Positions 30,092 through 40,049 of a DNA stretch of 64,000 nt are shown piece after piece. How positions within the stretch are numbered: the first letter of the stretch is position 1; every line of letters begins with the position of its first letter. The translations under genes and the position numbers were made by a program. The DNA comes from Methylohalomonas lacus (GTDB taxonomy: Bacteria > Pseudomonadota > Gammaproteobacteria > Methylohalomonadales > Methylohalomonadaceae), in the NCBI RefSeq assembly GCF_024808875.1, contig NZ_JANUCT010000014.1:19356-83355 (forward strand), given 5' to 3'. The notes under the pieces were generated by a model that was not told the origin of the DNA, made no database searches, and was given only the letters and a program-made list of their open reading frames with translations.

Positions 30092-31705
30092 ATGTCCACC
30101 GAACAAGCCGAAATCCAACGTCTGAAGCAGATCGTCAAAGCGCTGCAGCAAGCCGACTGTTTTTCCCATGCCGTGCAACATTTCGAGGTTATCGAAACGC
30201 ACATCTCGATCCTCCTGCTGACCGGCGACTACGCCTACAAATTCAAGAAGCCGGTCGATCTGGGCTTTGTCGATTTCACCTCGCTGGACAAGCGTCAGCA
30301 TTATTGCACTGAGGAGATACGCCTGAACCGGCGGCTCGCGCCGGAGTTGTATCTCGATGTCGTGGCCGTTGGCGGCAGTGTCGATGCGCCGGTACTGAAT
30401 GAGACACCGGCGATCGAGTACTGCGTGCAGATGCGCCAGTTCCCGCGCAGCGCGGAACTGGAGAATGCACTGGCCGAGGACCGCGTCGACGCGCAGGCAT
30501 TCCGGCAACTGGCGACCAGCGTGGCCGCGTTCCACGACCGTGCCGATGCCGTTTCGGCGGCTGACGCTTACGGTCGTTTCGACCAGGTACGGCAGCAGTG
30601 CCTGGATAATTTCGATGTGCTCAACGAACCGCTGCCAGATCTGGATCTGACCGCCGAACTCAAGCCGCTGGAATCCTGGACCCGGGCACAGCTCGAACAG
30701 CAGCGCGATACGATCGAGGCACGGCGCGAGGCCGGCCGGGTACGTGAATGCCATGGCGACATGCACGTGACCAACATGATCTGGCTGGACGGATCGATAC
30801 AGGTGTTCGACTGTATCGAGTTCAATCCCGAGCTGCGCTGGATCGACGTGCAGAGTGAAATCGCATTTCTGCTCATGGATCTGGACATGCGCGGTCACCA
30901 CGCCAGCGCGCGGGTGTTTCTCAATGCTTACCTGGAAGCCGGTGGCGACTACGCCGGTTTGCGGCTGTTGCCGCTGTTTCAGGTCTATAGATCACTGGTG
31001 CGTGCCAAGATCGCTTATCTGCGACTGCGTGATGGCGCTGGCGATACCGCGCTGGCACAGCGCATTCATGATCACGTGCAACTGGCCCAGCGTTACGGCG
31101 GCCAGGACAGCAATGCGCCTGCCCGACCACCGCTCGTTATTACCCATGGTCTGTCCGGTTCCGGCAAGACGACGATTAGCGACGCGCTGATTCCACTGGC
31201 CGGTGCGCTGCGGGTCCGTTCCGACGTCGAGCGCAAGCGGTTGCAGGGGCTGGCTGCCGACGCGCATACGGACAGCGGCATTGGCCAGGGCGTGTACGAT
31301 CCGGCCAGCACCGCACGGACCTATGCGCGCCTGGCCGATTGCGCGCGGGCGATCATCGCTTCCGGTCGGGCGGCGATCGTCGATGCCACGTTCCTGCAAC
31401 GTGACCAACGGCAGCAATTCCAGGCGCTGGCGGCGGAGCTCAATGTGCCGTTTCGCATACTCGATTGTCAGGCGCCGGCGGCGGTTTTGCGCCAGCGTGT
31501 GCAGGCGCGTGCCGAACAGGACAGCGATGCCTCGGAAGCCGATCTTGCCGTGCTCGAGCAACAACTCTCGAACCGCCAGCCTTTCAGCGATTCGGAAACC
31601 ACCCATGTCGTGGCGCTGGATACGTGTGCGCGCCTCGATTCGAAGGCGCTAGGCGAACGTCTGGGGCTGACTGACGGGGCGGGGACCCGTGGCGGCGGCC
31701 ATTGA
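30092..31705 (+). CDS. Bifunctional APH-like kinase/P-loop ATPase fusion
   Basis: A cytoplasmic two-domain protein of 537 residues. The N-terminal half resembles the aminoglycoside phosphotransferase fold: YKFKKPVDLGFVDF, then the catalytic loop ECHGDMHVTNM at about 219-228 and the metal-binding FDCIEFN. The C-terminal half is an AAA_33/gluconate-kinase-like P-loop domain with Walker A GLSGSGKTT at about 352. This architecture is widespread in proteobacteria and uncharacterised. The ATG at 30092 gives the family start; the open frame extends upstream into purD. No antibiotic role should be assumed. Confidence 0.75.
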   Translation: MSTEQAEIQRLKQIVKALQQADCFSHAVQHFEVIETHISILLLTGDYAYKFKKPVDLGFVDFTSLDKRQHYCTEEIRLNRRLAPELYLDVVAVGGSVDAPVLNETPAIEYCVQMRQFPRSAELENALAEDRVDAQAFRQLATSVAAFHDRADAVSAADAYGRFDQVRQQCLDNFDVLNEPLPDLDLTAELKPLESWTRAQLEQQRDTIEARREAGRVRECHGDMHVTNMIWLDGSIQVFDCIEFNPELRWIDVQSEIAFLLMDLDMRGHHASARVFLNAYLEAGGDYAGLRLLPLFQVYRSLVRAKIAYLRLRDGAGDTALAQRIHDHVQLAQRYGGQDSNAPARPPLVITHGLSGSGKTTISDALIPLAGALRVRSDVERKRLQGLAADAHTDSGIGQGVYDPASTARTYARLADCARAIIASGRAAIVDATFLQRDQRQQFQALAAELNVPFRILDCQAPAAVLRQRVQARAEQDSDASEADLAVLEQQLSNRQPFSDSETTHVVALDTCARLDSKALGERLGLTDGAGTRGGGH

Positions 31706-31752
31706 CCGATTCTGTTAGTCTGGCCGAATACTAATAAAGCACGGGAGTCGCA

Positions 31753-32724
31753 GTGAGCCCAAGAATATTTATCGAAAACCCGCCGCCTTTCAAGAAAGTA
31801 CAGCGTCGTATCCCCGACCAGGAACCACAAATCGTGGACGGCCATATCGAGGATGGCCTCGATGTTGTGCGCTACTATCGGGAGCAGGAACTGCCGATCG
31901 TCGGCTTTCATCATTCCGACATCGATCCGTACGAATCACGCAGTCTGCGCGGCAACGTGCCGCTGCAGCGCTTCGGCACGTTCGAATACAGCCGCTTCCT
32001 GAAACAGCAGCTGACGGATTTTGAAGGCTTTCTGGTTCCGCATCGCGTCGGTGTTTATCAGCCGCCACATGAACAGGCGCCGACGTTCCAGTCGCTACAG
32101 GCGGACGGCATTCACGACGTGGTCATCGTCGGCAAGCCGAGCAGCAACCCGGGCGCCGGCATCACCTACCAGGCCAGTGTGCCCGACCTGCTCGCCTATC
32201 TCAGCGGTCCGGACAGTGGCTGTGATTTCACGCTTGGGGTTATCGGTATCCACCTGCGTGCAAACGAACCGGACATTATCGCGCGCAAGTTCCAGGCAGC
32301 CGGTGGCCGTCTGCGAGTCATGGGGCAGTTCCTGGACGAGTGCGATCAAATGGTCGACTTCATCGGCCGTCTGGCACGGACCTTTGAGGCGCAGGGACTC
32401 GACCTCGGCCAACTGGAATACAACGTCGGAGTGGCCATCTTCGGCCTCAAGAACCAGCAGTTTTATGCCGGTCTGCTGCGCAAGGATAGCCTTGATTGCG
32501 CGTCGCGGTTCCAGGGTCTGGAAAAGCAGCGTCAGCGTCTGGCCGAATCGGTGGACATGAACCTGGAGTTCGCCGAGCGCATTCTCGAGGCCGGCCGGCG
32601 GCACGGCGTCGATATCGGTTTCAGCGTACAGCCGCTGATCGAGCACAAGACCAACGGCGATCTGCACCCGGCGGTCAAAACCGCGGCGGAGCTGGCGCAG
32701 AAGCTGTCCCGGTTGCAAGCGTGA
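31753..32724 (+). CDS. Uncharacterised protein, possibly MTHFR-like TIM barrel
   Basis: A 323-residue soluble protein with a GTG start and GGGAG upstream. The segments VVIVGKPSSNPGAGITY, FTLGVIGIHLRANEPDIIA and GGRLRVMGQFLDECDQMVDF are faintly like the order of strands in methylenetetrahydrofolate reductase (substrate strand, LGV-GYPE strand, ITQ strand), but the classic motifs are not kept. I do not recognise the family with confidence. It follows the kinase fusion after 47 bp and precedes a DUF427 gene, and all three are co-directional. Confidence 0.45.
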   Translation: MSPRIFIENPPPFKKVQRRIPDQEPQIVDGHIEDGLDVVRYYREQELPIVGFHHSDIDPYESRSLRGNVPLQRFGTFEYSRFLKQQLTDFEGFLVPHRVGVYQPPHEQAPTFQSLQADGIHDVVIVGKPSSNPGAGITYQASVPDLLAYLSGPDSGCDFTLGVIGIHLRANEPDIIARKFQAAGGRLRVMGQFLDECDQMVDFIGRLARTFEAQGLDLGQLEYNVGVAIFGLKNQQFYAGLLRKDSLDCASRFQGLEKQRQRLAESVDMNLEFAERILEAGRRHGVDIGFSVQPLIEHKTNGDLHPAVKTAAELAQKLSRLQA

Positions 32725-32762
32725 GCTGACAGCGGCAGCTTCGATTGCATTGAGGCGGACCG

Positions 32763-33113
32763 ATGGGTGACGAACATATCCGCCTGCATGCGATCAGCGC
32801 CCGCATACAGGTACTTGCCGGTGACACGATCGTGGCGGACACGTGCAACGTGCTGGAACTGCGGGAAAGCGGTTATCCGCCGCGTTACTACATCGCCCGT
32901 GCCGATGTCGCCATGGATCGGCTGTGCCGTTCGACGACCCGCACGCACTGCCCGTACAAGGGCGACGCCAGCTACTATGCCCTGACGCTGGATGGCAAGT
33001 GTATCGAGGATGTCGCCTGGAGCTACGAACAGCCGCTGCCTGCCGTGGCGAAGATCCGGAATCGACTGGCGTTTGATCCGCAACGGGTTGAACTGCGGAT
33101 CACTGAACGCTGA
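32763..33113 (+). CDS. DUF427 domain protein
   Basis: Small soluble protein of 116 residues with the DUF427 beta-rich fold. The clear family signatures are PPRYYIARADV, TRTHCPYKGDASYYAL and VAWSYEQPLPAVAKIRNRLAF. The conserved CPYKG loop could bind a ligand; no function is established for the family. It starts 38 bp after the preceding gene and converges with hisH, the two stops being 18 bp apart. Confidence 0.85.
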   Translation: MGDEHIRLHAISARIQVLAGDTIVADTCNVLELRESGYPPRYYIARADVAMDRLCRSTTRTHCPYKGDASYYALTLDGKCIEDVAWSYEQPLPAVAKIRNRLAFDPQRVELRITER

Positions 33114-33131
33114 GTTGCACTGACGGTTTGT

Positions 33132-33764
33132 TCAGTCGTTCCAGTCGAGGAAGTTCTGCAGCAGTCGCAGACCGTCCTTCTGGCTCTTCTCCGGGTGAAA
33201 CTGCGTGGCGAAGAGGTTGTTCCAGGCGACCGCGGCGGCGAATTCGGTAATGTAGTCGCAGCTGCCGGCAATGGTGTCGGCATCATCGGGCATGACGTAG
33301 TAGCTGTGGACGAAATAGAACCGCGCGCCGTCGTCGATGCCGTCCCAGAGCGGATGCGCCTGCTGCTGCCGAACCCGGTTCCAGCCCATGTGCGGGATTT
33401 TCATGTGACTGCCGGCCGGCGCTGCCGGGAAGTGCCGGACGTGACCGGGGATCAGGCCGAGACCCTGCTGGCCGCCGTCTTCCTCGCTGTCGCTCAGCAG
33501 GCTCTGCAGGCCGAGGCAGATACCGAGGAACGGCTTGGTGCCGAGCATCTCGCGCACGATATCGTCGAGGCCGGTCTCGCGCAGGCGCTGCATGCACTGG
33601 CCGATGGCGCCCTGGCCGGGAAATACCAGCCGTTCGGCACGGCGAATCGCCTGCGCGTCATCGGTGACGACGATGCGTCTGTTTTTCCCGGCGACATGTT
33701 CCAGCGCCTTTGCCACGGAGCGCAGGTTGCTGGTGCCGTAATCGAGGACTGCGACGGTAGACAT
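33132..33764 (-). CDS. hisH: Imidazole glycerol phosphate synthase glutaminase HisH
   Basis: Glutaminase subunit that feeds ammonia to HisF in histidine synthesis; 210 residues. The class I amidotransferase triad is visible: the Cys in FLGICLGLQSL, and His and Glu in ATQFHPEKS. The start at 33764 (MSTVAVLDYGTSN) matches the family. It follows hisB by 114 bp. hisA and hisF, which normally follow, are absent, and the next gene on the other side converges. Confidence 0.93.
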   Translation of the reverse strand: MSTVAVLDYGTSNLRSVAKALEHVAGKNRRIVVTDDAQAIRRAERLVFPGQGAIGQCMQRLRETGLDDIVREMLGTKPFLGICLGLQSLLSDSEEDGGQQGLGLIPGHVRHFPAAPAGSHMKIPHMGWNRVRQQQAHPLWDGIDDGARFYFVHSYYVMPDDADTIAGSCDYITEFAAAVAWNNLFATQFHPEKSQKDGLRLLQNFLDWND

Positions 33765-33878
33765 GCTGTTTGCTGATGATGGTTGCGGTTTATCAGGATG
33801 TCGGTAATCGATCACGGCGTCCGGACGCACGGCCAGGCACCCGCACAGATGCCCGGACCGCGATCAGATCCCGCGCCG

Positions 33879-34472
33879 TTAGAGACTGCCCTTAGTCGAC
33901 GGCATTTCGCCGGCCATGCGCGGATCCACTTCCACCGCTGAGCGCAGCGCGCGGCCGAAAGCCTTGAAGATCGTCTCGCTGATGTGGTGCGCATTGCGGC
34001 CGCGTATGTTGTCGATATGCAGCGTCAGCAGGGCGTGATTGACCAGGCCCTGGAAGAATTCGCGAATCAGATCGACGTCGAAGTCACCGATACGCGCGCG
34101 CGGATATTCAGCGTGGTACTCGAGTCCCGGCCGGCCTGAGCAGTCGACCACGACGCGCGACAGCGCCTCGTCCAGCGGCACGTAGGCGTGGCCGTAGCGG
34201 CGGATACCCTTCTTGTCGCCGAGCGCCTTGGTGATCGCCTGGCCGAGCGTGATGCCGACGTCCTCGACCGTGTGGTGGGCATCGATCTCGAGGTCGCCGA
34301 CCGCCTTGATGTCGATATCGATCAGGCCATGGCGGGCGATCTGGTCGAGCATGTGATCGAGGAACGGTACGCCGGTATCGAGTTGCGATTGCCCGCCGCC
34401 GTCCAGGTCGATGCTGACCCGAATCTGGGTTTCCTTCGTGTTCCGCTCCAGTGTGACTTGCCGGTTTGCCAT
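33879..34472 (-). CDS. hisB: Imidazoleglycerol-phosphate dehydratase HisB
   Basis: Sixth step of histidine synthesis; 197 residues, the monofunctional form without the N-terminal phosphatase of E. coli HisB. The manganese-binding motifs [21 protein letters not shown], a second HHISE in [14 protein letters not shown] and the PLDEALSR segment are intact. It heads a short leftward hisB-hisH unit and is divergent from hemF. Confidence 0.95.
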   Translation of the reverse strand: MANRQVTLERNTKETQIRVSIDLDGGGQSQLDTGVPFLDHMLDQIARHGLIDIDIKAVGDLEIDAHHTVEDVGITLGQAITKALGDKKGIRRYGHAYVPLDEALSRVVVDCSGRPGLEYHAEYPRARIGDFDVDLIREFFQGLVNHALLTLHIDNIRGRNAHHISETIFKAFGRALRSAVEVDPRMAGEMPSTKGSL

Positions 34473-34503
34473 GAGATCCCGTAATGGTTCAGTGCCAGTT
34501 TTT

Positions 34504-34557
34504 CCTGTTTCAGGGACCGCGCGGGCGGCATAATACGACCGTCGCCACTGAAACAGG
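34504..34557. promoter_or_regulatory. Inverted repeat between hisB and hemF
   Basis: CCTGTTTCAG (34504-34513) and CTGAAACAGG (34548-34557) are perfect 10-bp inverted arms 34 bp apart in the divergent hisB/hemF promoter region. This could be a pair of operator half-sites, a regulator dimer site with looping, or the root of a hairpin. Confidence 0.4.
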
Positions 34558-34570
34558 CGCTATAGCATAA

Positions 34571-35545
<975 letters not shown>

Positions 35546-35630
35546 CGTGAGCGCAGGCGCTTCGCGCGTATCTCGTGGGGTAGGTTGGGCTAGACAGGTT
35601 AGATCTGGTGGCAAAGTCTCGTTGAATAAC

Positions 35631-35665
<35 letters not shown>

Positions 35666-35672
35666 GAAACGT

Positions 35673-36122
35673 TCACGTCTGCAGCCAGAACGTCACCGGG
35701 CCGTCATTGACCAGGCTGACCTGCATGTCGGCGCCGAAGCGGCCGGCGGCGACTTCGGTGCCGTAGGCATCGGCTTTGTGCCGGGCGTGGTCGAGCAGGT
35801 GATTGAACAGGCGTTCGCCCTCGGCCGGTGTCGCCGCGGTGGAAAAGCCCGGCCGGGTACCGCTGCGGGTGTCGGCGGCAAGGGTGAATTGCGGTACCAG
35901 CAGCAGATCGCCGCCGGTGTCGTTGAGGCTGCGGTTCATGCGGCCGGCGCTGTCGCTGAATACGCGGTAGCTGTAGAGGCGTTCCAGCAGCCGTTCGGCA
36001 TGGCGTTCGCTGTCGTCCGGCTCGATGCCGATGAATACCAGCAGGCCGTTACCGATGGCGGCGATGATCGTGTCATCGACCGTGACGCTGGCCCGGCTGA
36101 CGCGTTGCAGCAGGCCGATCAT
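35673..36122 (-). CDS. dtd: D-aminoacyl-tRNA deacylase Dtd
   Basis: Cytoplasmic proofreading enzyme of 149 residues that removes D-amino acids from tRNA. The start MIGLLQRVSRASVTVD, the LLVPQFTLAADT segment (the usual SQFTL with Pro for Ser) and the C-terminal GPVTFWLQT with the cross-subunit Gly-Pro motif are present. The start at 36122 is set by family length; the open frame runs into the upstream small gene. It follows the 51-residue membrane protein gene by 19 bp. Confidence 0.93.
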   Translation of the reverse strand: MIGLLQRVSRASVTVDDTIIAAIGNGLLVFIGIEPDDSERHAERLLERLYSYRVFSDSAGRMNRSLNDTGGDLLLVPQFTLAADTRSGTRPGFSTAATPAEGERLFNHLLDHARHKADAYGTEVAAGRFGADMQVSLVNDGPVTFWLQT

Positions 36123-36141
36123 CGTCTTGCGGTTACCGGGA

Positions 36142-36297
36142 CTAGAGAATGGCCTCGCCGGCAACCGCCGAGAAGACACAGAGGACGGCGACATACATCA
36201 GCCAGGGCATGTCGTGGCGTTCCAGCCAGCCGGTGAAATGCAGAATCAGGACGCCCAGTGCGCCCCCGTACAGCGTGTAAAAAAGCCAATCTGGCAT
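36142..36297 (-). CDS. Small membrane protein, 51 residues
   Basis: A short gene with an unusually good ribosome site (GGGGGAGAAGTC before the ATG at 36297). The product MPDWLFYTLYGGALGVLILHF then has a polar loop (TGWLERHDM) and a second hydrophobic helix (about 31-50), so it looks like a two-span inner-membrane hairpin. I do not recognise the family. It sits 19 bp upstream of dtd in the same direction, so the two are probably co-transcribed. Confidence 0.65.
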   Translation of the reverse strand: MPDWLFYTLYGGALGVLILHFTGWLERHDMPWLMYVAVLCVFSAVAGEAIL

Positions 36298-36458
36298 GAC
36301 TTCTCCCCCGAAGCAGAATCTGTGTGACTGAGCCCAACAGCTAAACCATGCAGGTTTCATGCCCCGCTGTGCCTAATCGGCGCTAACCTGACTTGCGTTT
36401 ATTTTTTATTGATAAAACGTAATCTTACAGAAACCGGCTAACATCTATCCAGTACATT

Positions 36459-37112
36459 TTACAGCGTTCGCGCGCCGTTGCTGTCGGCGACCAGCAACAC
36501 ATCGGCCGGCCGGGCCGCAAACAGGCCGTTGCAAACCACCCCGGCAATCGCGTTCAGCTGTTGTTCCAGCGCGATCGGATCCGGAATGGGCAGATTGCGA
36601 ATGTCGATAATGATATTGCCGTTGTCGGTCTTGAAACCATCGCGCAGAACCGGCTGACCCCCGAGCTTGACGATCTGCCGGCCGACGTAGCTCTGGGCCA
36701 TGGGAATGACCTCGACGGGAACGGGGAACCCACCCAGCGTGCCAACGAGCTTGGACTCATCGATGATGCAAACGAATTGCTCGCTGGCGGCCGCGACGAT
36801 TTTCTCGCGCGTCAGGGCACCGCCGCCGCCCTTGGTCAGGTGGCGGTGTTCGGTGGCCTCGTCGGCGCCATCGATGTAGATCGGCAAACCGGCGACGCTG
36901 TTCAGATCCACCACCGGAATATTGTGGCTGCGCAGACGCTCCTCGGTCGCCTGTGAACTGGCGACGGCACCCTCAACCAGGTGGCGGATGCCGGCCAGTG
37001 CGTCGATGAACAGGTTGACGGTGCTGCCGGTGCCGACGCCGACAATTGAACCTTCCTCGATATATTTCAGAGCGGCCTCGGCGGCGGCGCGTTTTTGCTG
37101 TTCCTGCGACAT
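36459..37112 (-). CDS. rpiA: Ribose-5-phosphate isomerase A
   Basis: Interconverts ribose 5-phosphate and ribulose 5-phosphate; 217 residues. Family motifs are [14 protein letters not shown], the catalytic [20 protein letters not shown] with the catalytic Glu/Lys region, and [10 protein letters not shown]. The start at 37112 matches E. coli RpiA; the open frame continues upstream into the ilvA coding region and is not used. It is divergent from ilvA with only 39 bp between start codons, so the promoters must overlap. Confidence 0.95.
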   Translation of the reverse strand: MSQEQQKRAAAEAALKYIEEGSIVGVGTGSTVNLFIDALAGIRHLVEGAVASSQATEERLRSHNIPVVDLNSVAGLPIYIDGADEATEHRHLTKGGGGALTREKIVAAASEQFVCIIDESKLVGTLGGFPVPVEVIPMAQSYVGRQIVKLGGQPVLRDGFKTDNGNIIIDIRNLPIPDPIALEQQLNAIAGVVCNGLFAARPADVLLVADSNGARTL

Positions 37113-37151
37113 GCTGTGAAGCTCAGATGCGTGGCTTATTAATGTTATCTT

Positions 37152-38678
37152 ATGCGGATGTTCGACGAATACAAAGCCCTGATTGAGGAAGCGCGCGGCC
37201 GCGTTTACGACGTCGCCCGCGAGACCGCGCTGGATTATGCCCCGGCGCTGTCCAAGCGACTCGCCAACCATGTCTGGCTGAAGCGCGAGGATCAGCAACC
37301 GGTTTTCTCCTATAAGCTGCGCGGTGCCTACAACCTCATCGCCTCGCTGTCGCTGGCTGAACGCGAGCGTGGCGTGATCGCGGCCTCGGCCGGCAATCAT
37401 GCCCAGGGTGTGGCGCTGGCGTCACAGCGGCTTGGCATCGACGCGGTGATCGTCATGCCGAAGACCACGCCGGATATCAAGATCGAGGCGGTGCGGCGGC
37501 TCGGCGGCAACGCCCTGCTGCACGGCAATAACTACGACGAAGCGTTTGAACACGCCATGGAGCTCGCGAACAAGGAAGGCCGCAGCTACATTCCGCCGTA
37601 TGATCATCCGCTGACCATCGCCGGCCAGGCCACCGTCGGTGTCGAGATCCTCAACCAGCACCACAGCCGGCCCGACGTGATATTCGTACCGGTCGGCGGT
37701 GGCGGCCTGATCGCCGGCATCGCCGCGCATGTCAAGGCGACGCGGCCGGAGGTGCGTATCGTCGGCGTCGAGCCGGACGAGGCACCCAGCATGCATGCGG
37801 CACTGCAGGCTGGCGAGCGTGTGCGCCTGGACCGCATCGGCATCTTCGCTGATGGTGCCGCCGTGCGCCAGGCCGGCGAGGAGCCGTTCCGTATTGCGCG
37901 CGAACTGGTCGACGACATCCTGCTGGTCGATACCGACGAGATTTGTGCGGCGGTGAAGGATATATTCGAGGACACGCGCTCGATCGCCGAGCCTGCCGGT
38001 GCACTGGCGCTGGCCGGCCTGAAGCAGTACGTCGAACGCGAGGACGCGCATAACCAGGAGCTGGTCGCCGTGTTTTCCGGCGCCAACGTCAATTTCGATC
38101 GCCTGCGCCACATCGCCGAGCTGGCGGAACTCGGCGAGCATCGCGAGGCGCTGATCGCGACTACGATCCCGGAACGACCGGGCAGCTTCCTGCAGTTCTG
38201 CCAGGCGATCGGGGCGCGCCAGATCACCGAATTCAACTACCGCTACGCCGATCACCAGCAGGCACATGTCTTTGCCGGCATCCAGCTGCGCCATGGCGTC
38301 GCCGAGAAAGACAAGCTGGTCGCCGCCCTGAGCGAAAAAGGCTTTGCCGTCCAGGATCTGAGTCGCAATGAACTGGCCAAGATGCACGTCCGCCACATGG
38401 TCGGCGGCCATGCGCCGCAGGCCGAAAACGAGCTGCTCTACCGGTTCGAGTTTCCCGAGCGCTCCGGAGCGCTGCTGCATTTCCTGTCGCAGATGAACGA
38501 GGGCTGGAACATCAGCCTGTTCCACTACCGCAATCACGGTGCCGCCTACGCGCGTGTGCTGGTCGGTGTCCAGGTACCGCCGCACGAACGCGACCAGTTC
38601 CAGGCGTTCGTCGACCGGCTCGATATCCTCTACTGGGACGAAACCGATAACCCGGCCTACCGGATGTTTCTGGCCTGA
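37152..38678 (+). CDS. ilvA: Threonine ammonia-lyase (biosynthetic)
   Basis: First enzyme of isoleucine synthesis, making 2-oxobutanoate from threonine; 508 residues. The PLP Lys is Lys55 in [10 protein letters not shown], and [14 protein letters not shown] is the phosphate-binding loop. Two C-terminal ACT-like regulatory segments (about 330-405 and 420-500) indicate feedback control by isoleucine as in E. coli IlvA. ATG CGG ATG gives two possible starts, 37152 and 37158. Confidence 0.95.
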   Translation: MRMFDEYKALIEEARGRVYDVARETALDYAPALSKRLANHVWLKREDQQPVFSYKLRGAYNLIASLSLAERERGVIAASAGNHAQGVALASQRLGIDAVIVMPKTTPDIKIEAVRRLGGNALLHGNNYDEAFEHAMELANKEGRSYIPPYDHPLTIAGQATVGVEILNQHHSRPDVIFVPVGGGGLIAGIAAHVKATRPEVRIVGVEPDEAPSMHAALQAGERVRLDRIGIFADGAAVRQAGEEPFRIARELVDDILLVDTDEICAAVKDIFEDTRSIAEPAGALALAGLKQYVEREDAHNQELVAVFSGANVNFDRLRHIAELAELGEHREALIATTIPERPGSFLQFCQAIGARQITEFNYRYADHQQAHVFAGIQLRHGVAEKDKLVAALSEKGFAVQDLSRNELAKMHVRHMVGGHAPQAENELLYRFEFPERSGALLHFLSQMNEGWNISLFHYRNHGAAYARVLVGVQVPPHERDQFQAFVDRLDILYWDETDNPAYRMFLA

Positions 38679-38771
38679 TTGCGTCAGCAGCGCCGTGCCC
38701 CGATAGGCCGGCGTTGCGTACCTTTAGCCGGCACGAGGCAGTCGCCCGGCGACATGTTTGGATGCCCTTGT

Positions 38772-38789
38772 TATACTGGTACGGGTATA
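38772..38789 (+). promoter_or_regulatory. Operator-like imperfect palindrome upstream of the CsoR-family gene
   Basis: TATACTGGTACGGGTATA (38772-38789) has TATAC/GTATA arms around a G-tract, and a second GGTACGGGTTAT follows up to the start codon. G-tract palindromes of this kind are known operators of the CsoR/CstR family, so autoregulation is likely. Confidence 0.5.
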
Positions 38790-38808
38790 GCAATCACGGG
38801 TACGGGTT

Positions 38809-39123
38809 ATGGCTACGGCGAAAGACAATCTCTCCAGTCCCGAGGACTGGGACGCCGATTGGGAAAAGAACAAGGCAGCCCTGCTGGCGCGTCTGAAGCG
38901 GACCGAAGGGCAGATTCGCGGTATCCAGGCGATGATCGAGACCGATGCCGAGTGCGAGAAAGTCGCCCAGCAGATGGCGGCGGCGCGCAAGGCGCTGGAC
39001 CGGGCGTTCTACAATATGCTGTCCTGCGTGATGGAACGCGAACTCGCCTGTCAGCACCTGGATGCGGCAACCGCCCGCGAACGCCTTAACTACGCGACCC
39101 AGTTGTTATCCAAGTACGGCTGA
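38809..39123 (+). CDS. CsoR/RcnR-family repressor, probably persulfide-sensing (CstR-like)
   Basis: All-helical DNA-binding repressor of 104 residues with the DUF156 core LKRTEGQIRGIQAMIE. Cys49 aligns with the first metal-ligand Cys of the family. Where FrmR and RcnR have a His, 25 residues on, this protein has Val74, preceded by Cys73; a third Cys is at 81. The Cys-His metal site is thus absent while two or three cysteines remain, which fits a thiol/persulfide sensor like CstR better than copper or nickel sensing. Its neighbours handle sulfide and persulfide. The N-terminal 20 residues are an acidic, Trp-containing extension. Confidence 0.75.
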   Translation: MATAKDNLSSPEDWDADWEKNKAALLARLKRTEGQIRGIQAMIETDAECEKVAQQMAAARKALDRAFYNMLSCVMERELACQHLDAATARERLNYATQLLSKYG

Positions 39124-39127
39124 ACGT

Positions 39128-39544
39128 TCAGTGTCGTGCGCCCAAGCGGTCGGCCACGAGGCCGCCGGCGGCCACGGCAGCCAGGAACGGCAGTCCTTCC
39201 TGCCAGTGAATGCCGAGCGCCGCCAGCGCTGGTCCCGGACAGTAACCGCCGATACCCCAGCCGATACCGAACAACGCCGCGCCGGTGATCAGGCGCGCAT
39301 CCAGATCGGTTGTCCGTGGCAGATAAAAGCGCGTCGCCAGCAGCGGCTGGTGTCGTTTCAGGACCAGCGCAAACGCCGGCAGCGTCACGGCCACTGCGCC
39401 GAGCATGACCAGCGCCAGGCTCGGGTCCCAGGCCGCACTGACATCGAGAAACGCCAGTACCTTGAGCGGGTAGACCATGCCCGACAGCGCCAGGCCGATG
39501 CCGAAAACGACGCCTGCCAGCAGGGCGCTCAGATTGCGCAGCAT
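39128..39544 (-). CDS. YeeE/YedE family half-transporter, second component
   Basis: Inner-membrane protein of 138 residues with four hydrophobic helices. It carries the family motif GIGWGIGGYCPGPALAALG with a conserved Cys, and GLALSGMVYPLKVLAFLD near the N-terminus. In known YeeE (TsuA) such cysteines pass thiosulfate across the membrane. The start overlaps the stop of the partner gene (TGATG at 39542-39546). Together the pair equals one full-length transporter. The substrate here (thiosulfate or a persulfide) is inferred. Confidence 0.85.
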   Translation of the reverse strand: MLRNLSALLAGVVFGIGLALSGMVYPLKVLAFLDVSAAWDPSLALVMLGAVAVTLPAFALVLKRHQPLLATRFYLPRTTDLDARLITGAALFGIGWGIGGYCPGPALAALGIHWQEGLPFLAAVAAGGLVADRLGARH

Positions 39545-39966
39545 CAGTACAGTCCCAGCCAGTGACGGCTGACGGCCGTCGCCAGCACTGCCGTGACCAT
39601 AAAAATGGCCGTGGCGACCACAGAGCGCGCGGAGCGGCGGCCGATACCGCAGACGCCATGGCCGCTGGTGCAGCCGCTGCCGAGACGGGTGCCCAGGCCG
39701 ACCAGGAATCCGGCGCCGAGCAAGGCAACCAGGGGAAAGTCGGCCCGTTGCGGGATGTCGCTGCCGAACAGGTGGTGGAAGCTGCCGGCGCCGACTACCA
39801 GCCCGGCGAGGAACAGTATCTGCCAGGGCTGCCGATCGCGGTGCAGCAGGCCATGAAACAGGCCACTGATGCCGGCGATGCGGCCGTTGAACAGCAGCAG
39901 TGCGGTTGCCGCCAGGCCGATCAGCAAACCGCCGGCGACTGCGGACAGGGGTGTGAATTCCGTCAT
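39544..39966 (-). CDS. YeeE/YedE family half-transporter, first component
   Basis: Inner-membrane protein of 140 residues, four helices, with the other half-motif of the family, LGSGCTSGHGVCGIGRRSARS-like around residues 95-115, containing two Cys. It is translated just before, and overlaps, the 39128-39544 gene. Its start codon lies 83 bp from that of the sulfide:quinone reductase gene on the other strand; the palindrome at 40010 sits between them. Confidence 0.85.
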   Translation of the reverse strand: MTEFTPLSAVAGGLLIGLAATALLLFNGRIAGISGLFHGLLHRDRQPWQILFLAGLVVGAGSFHHLFGSDIPQRADFPLVALLGAGFLVGLGTRLGSGCTSGHGVCGIGRRSARSVVATAIFMVTAVLATAVSRHWLGLY

Positions 39967-40009
39967 AATCGCTTAATCCACTTGCATTCCAGTCACGTGT
40001 TTAATACGG

Positions 40010-40023
40010 TACCCCATAGGGTA
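40010..40023. promoter_or_regulatory. TACCCCATAGGGTA palindrome between the YeeE pair and SQR
   Basis: Inverted repeat TACCC-N4-GGGTA (40010-40023), followed by TATA, lies in the divergent promoter region. It resembles CsoR/CstR-type operators and shares the GGGTAT arm with the palindrome upstream of the repressor gene. Probably one site controls both directions. Confidence 0.6.
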
Positions 40024-40049
40024 TATAAAAACGAGGTGAAAAACCAGAC

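Noticed and set aside
30092..31705. Reading the APH-like protein as an antibiotic resistance gene
   Set aside because: The fold covers many small-molecule kinases, and fusion to a P-loop kinase is a housekeeping-type architecture with no resistance context.
36298..36458. sRNA or riboswitch in the gap downstream of rpiA
   Set aside because: The A+T-rich stretch has only a weak imperfect inverted repeat and no terminator-like structure or conserved motif I could recognise.
38809..39123. Calling the CsoR-family protein a copper or formaldehyde sensor
   Set aside because: The metal-ligand His is replaced and the neighbours are sulfur genes; neither copper transport nor formaldehyde genes are present.
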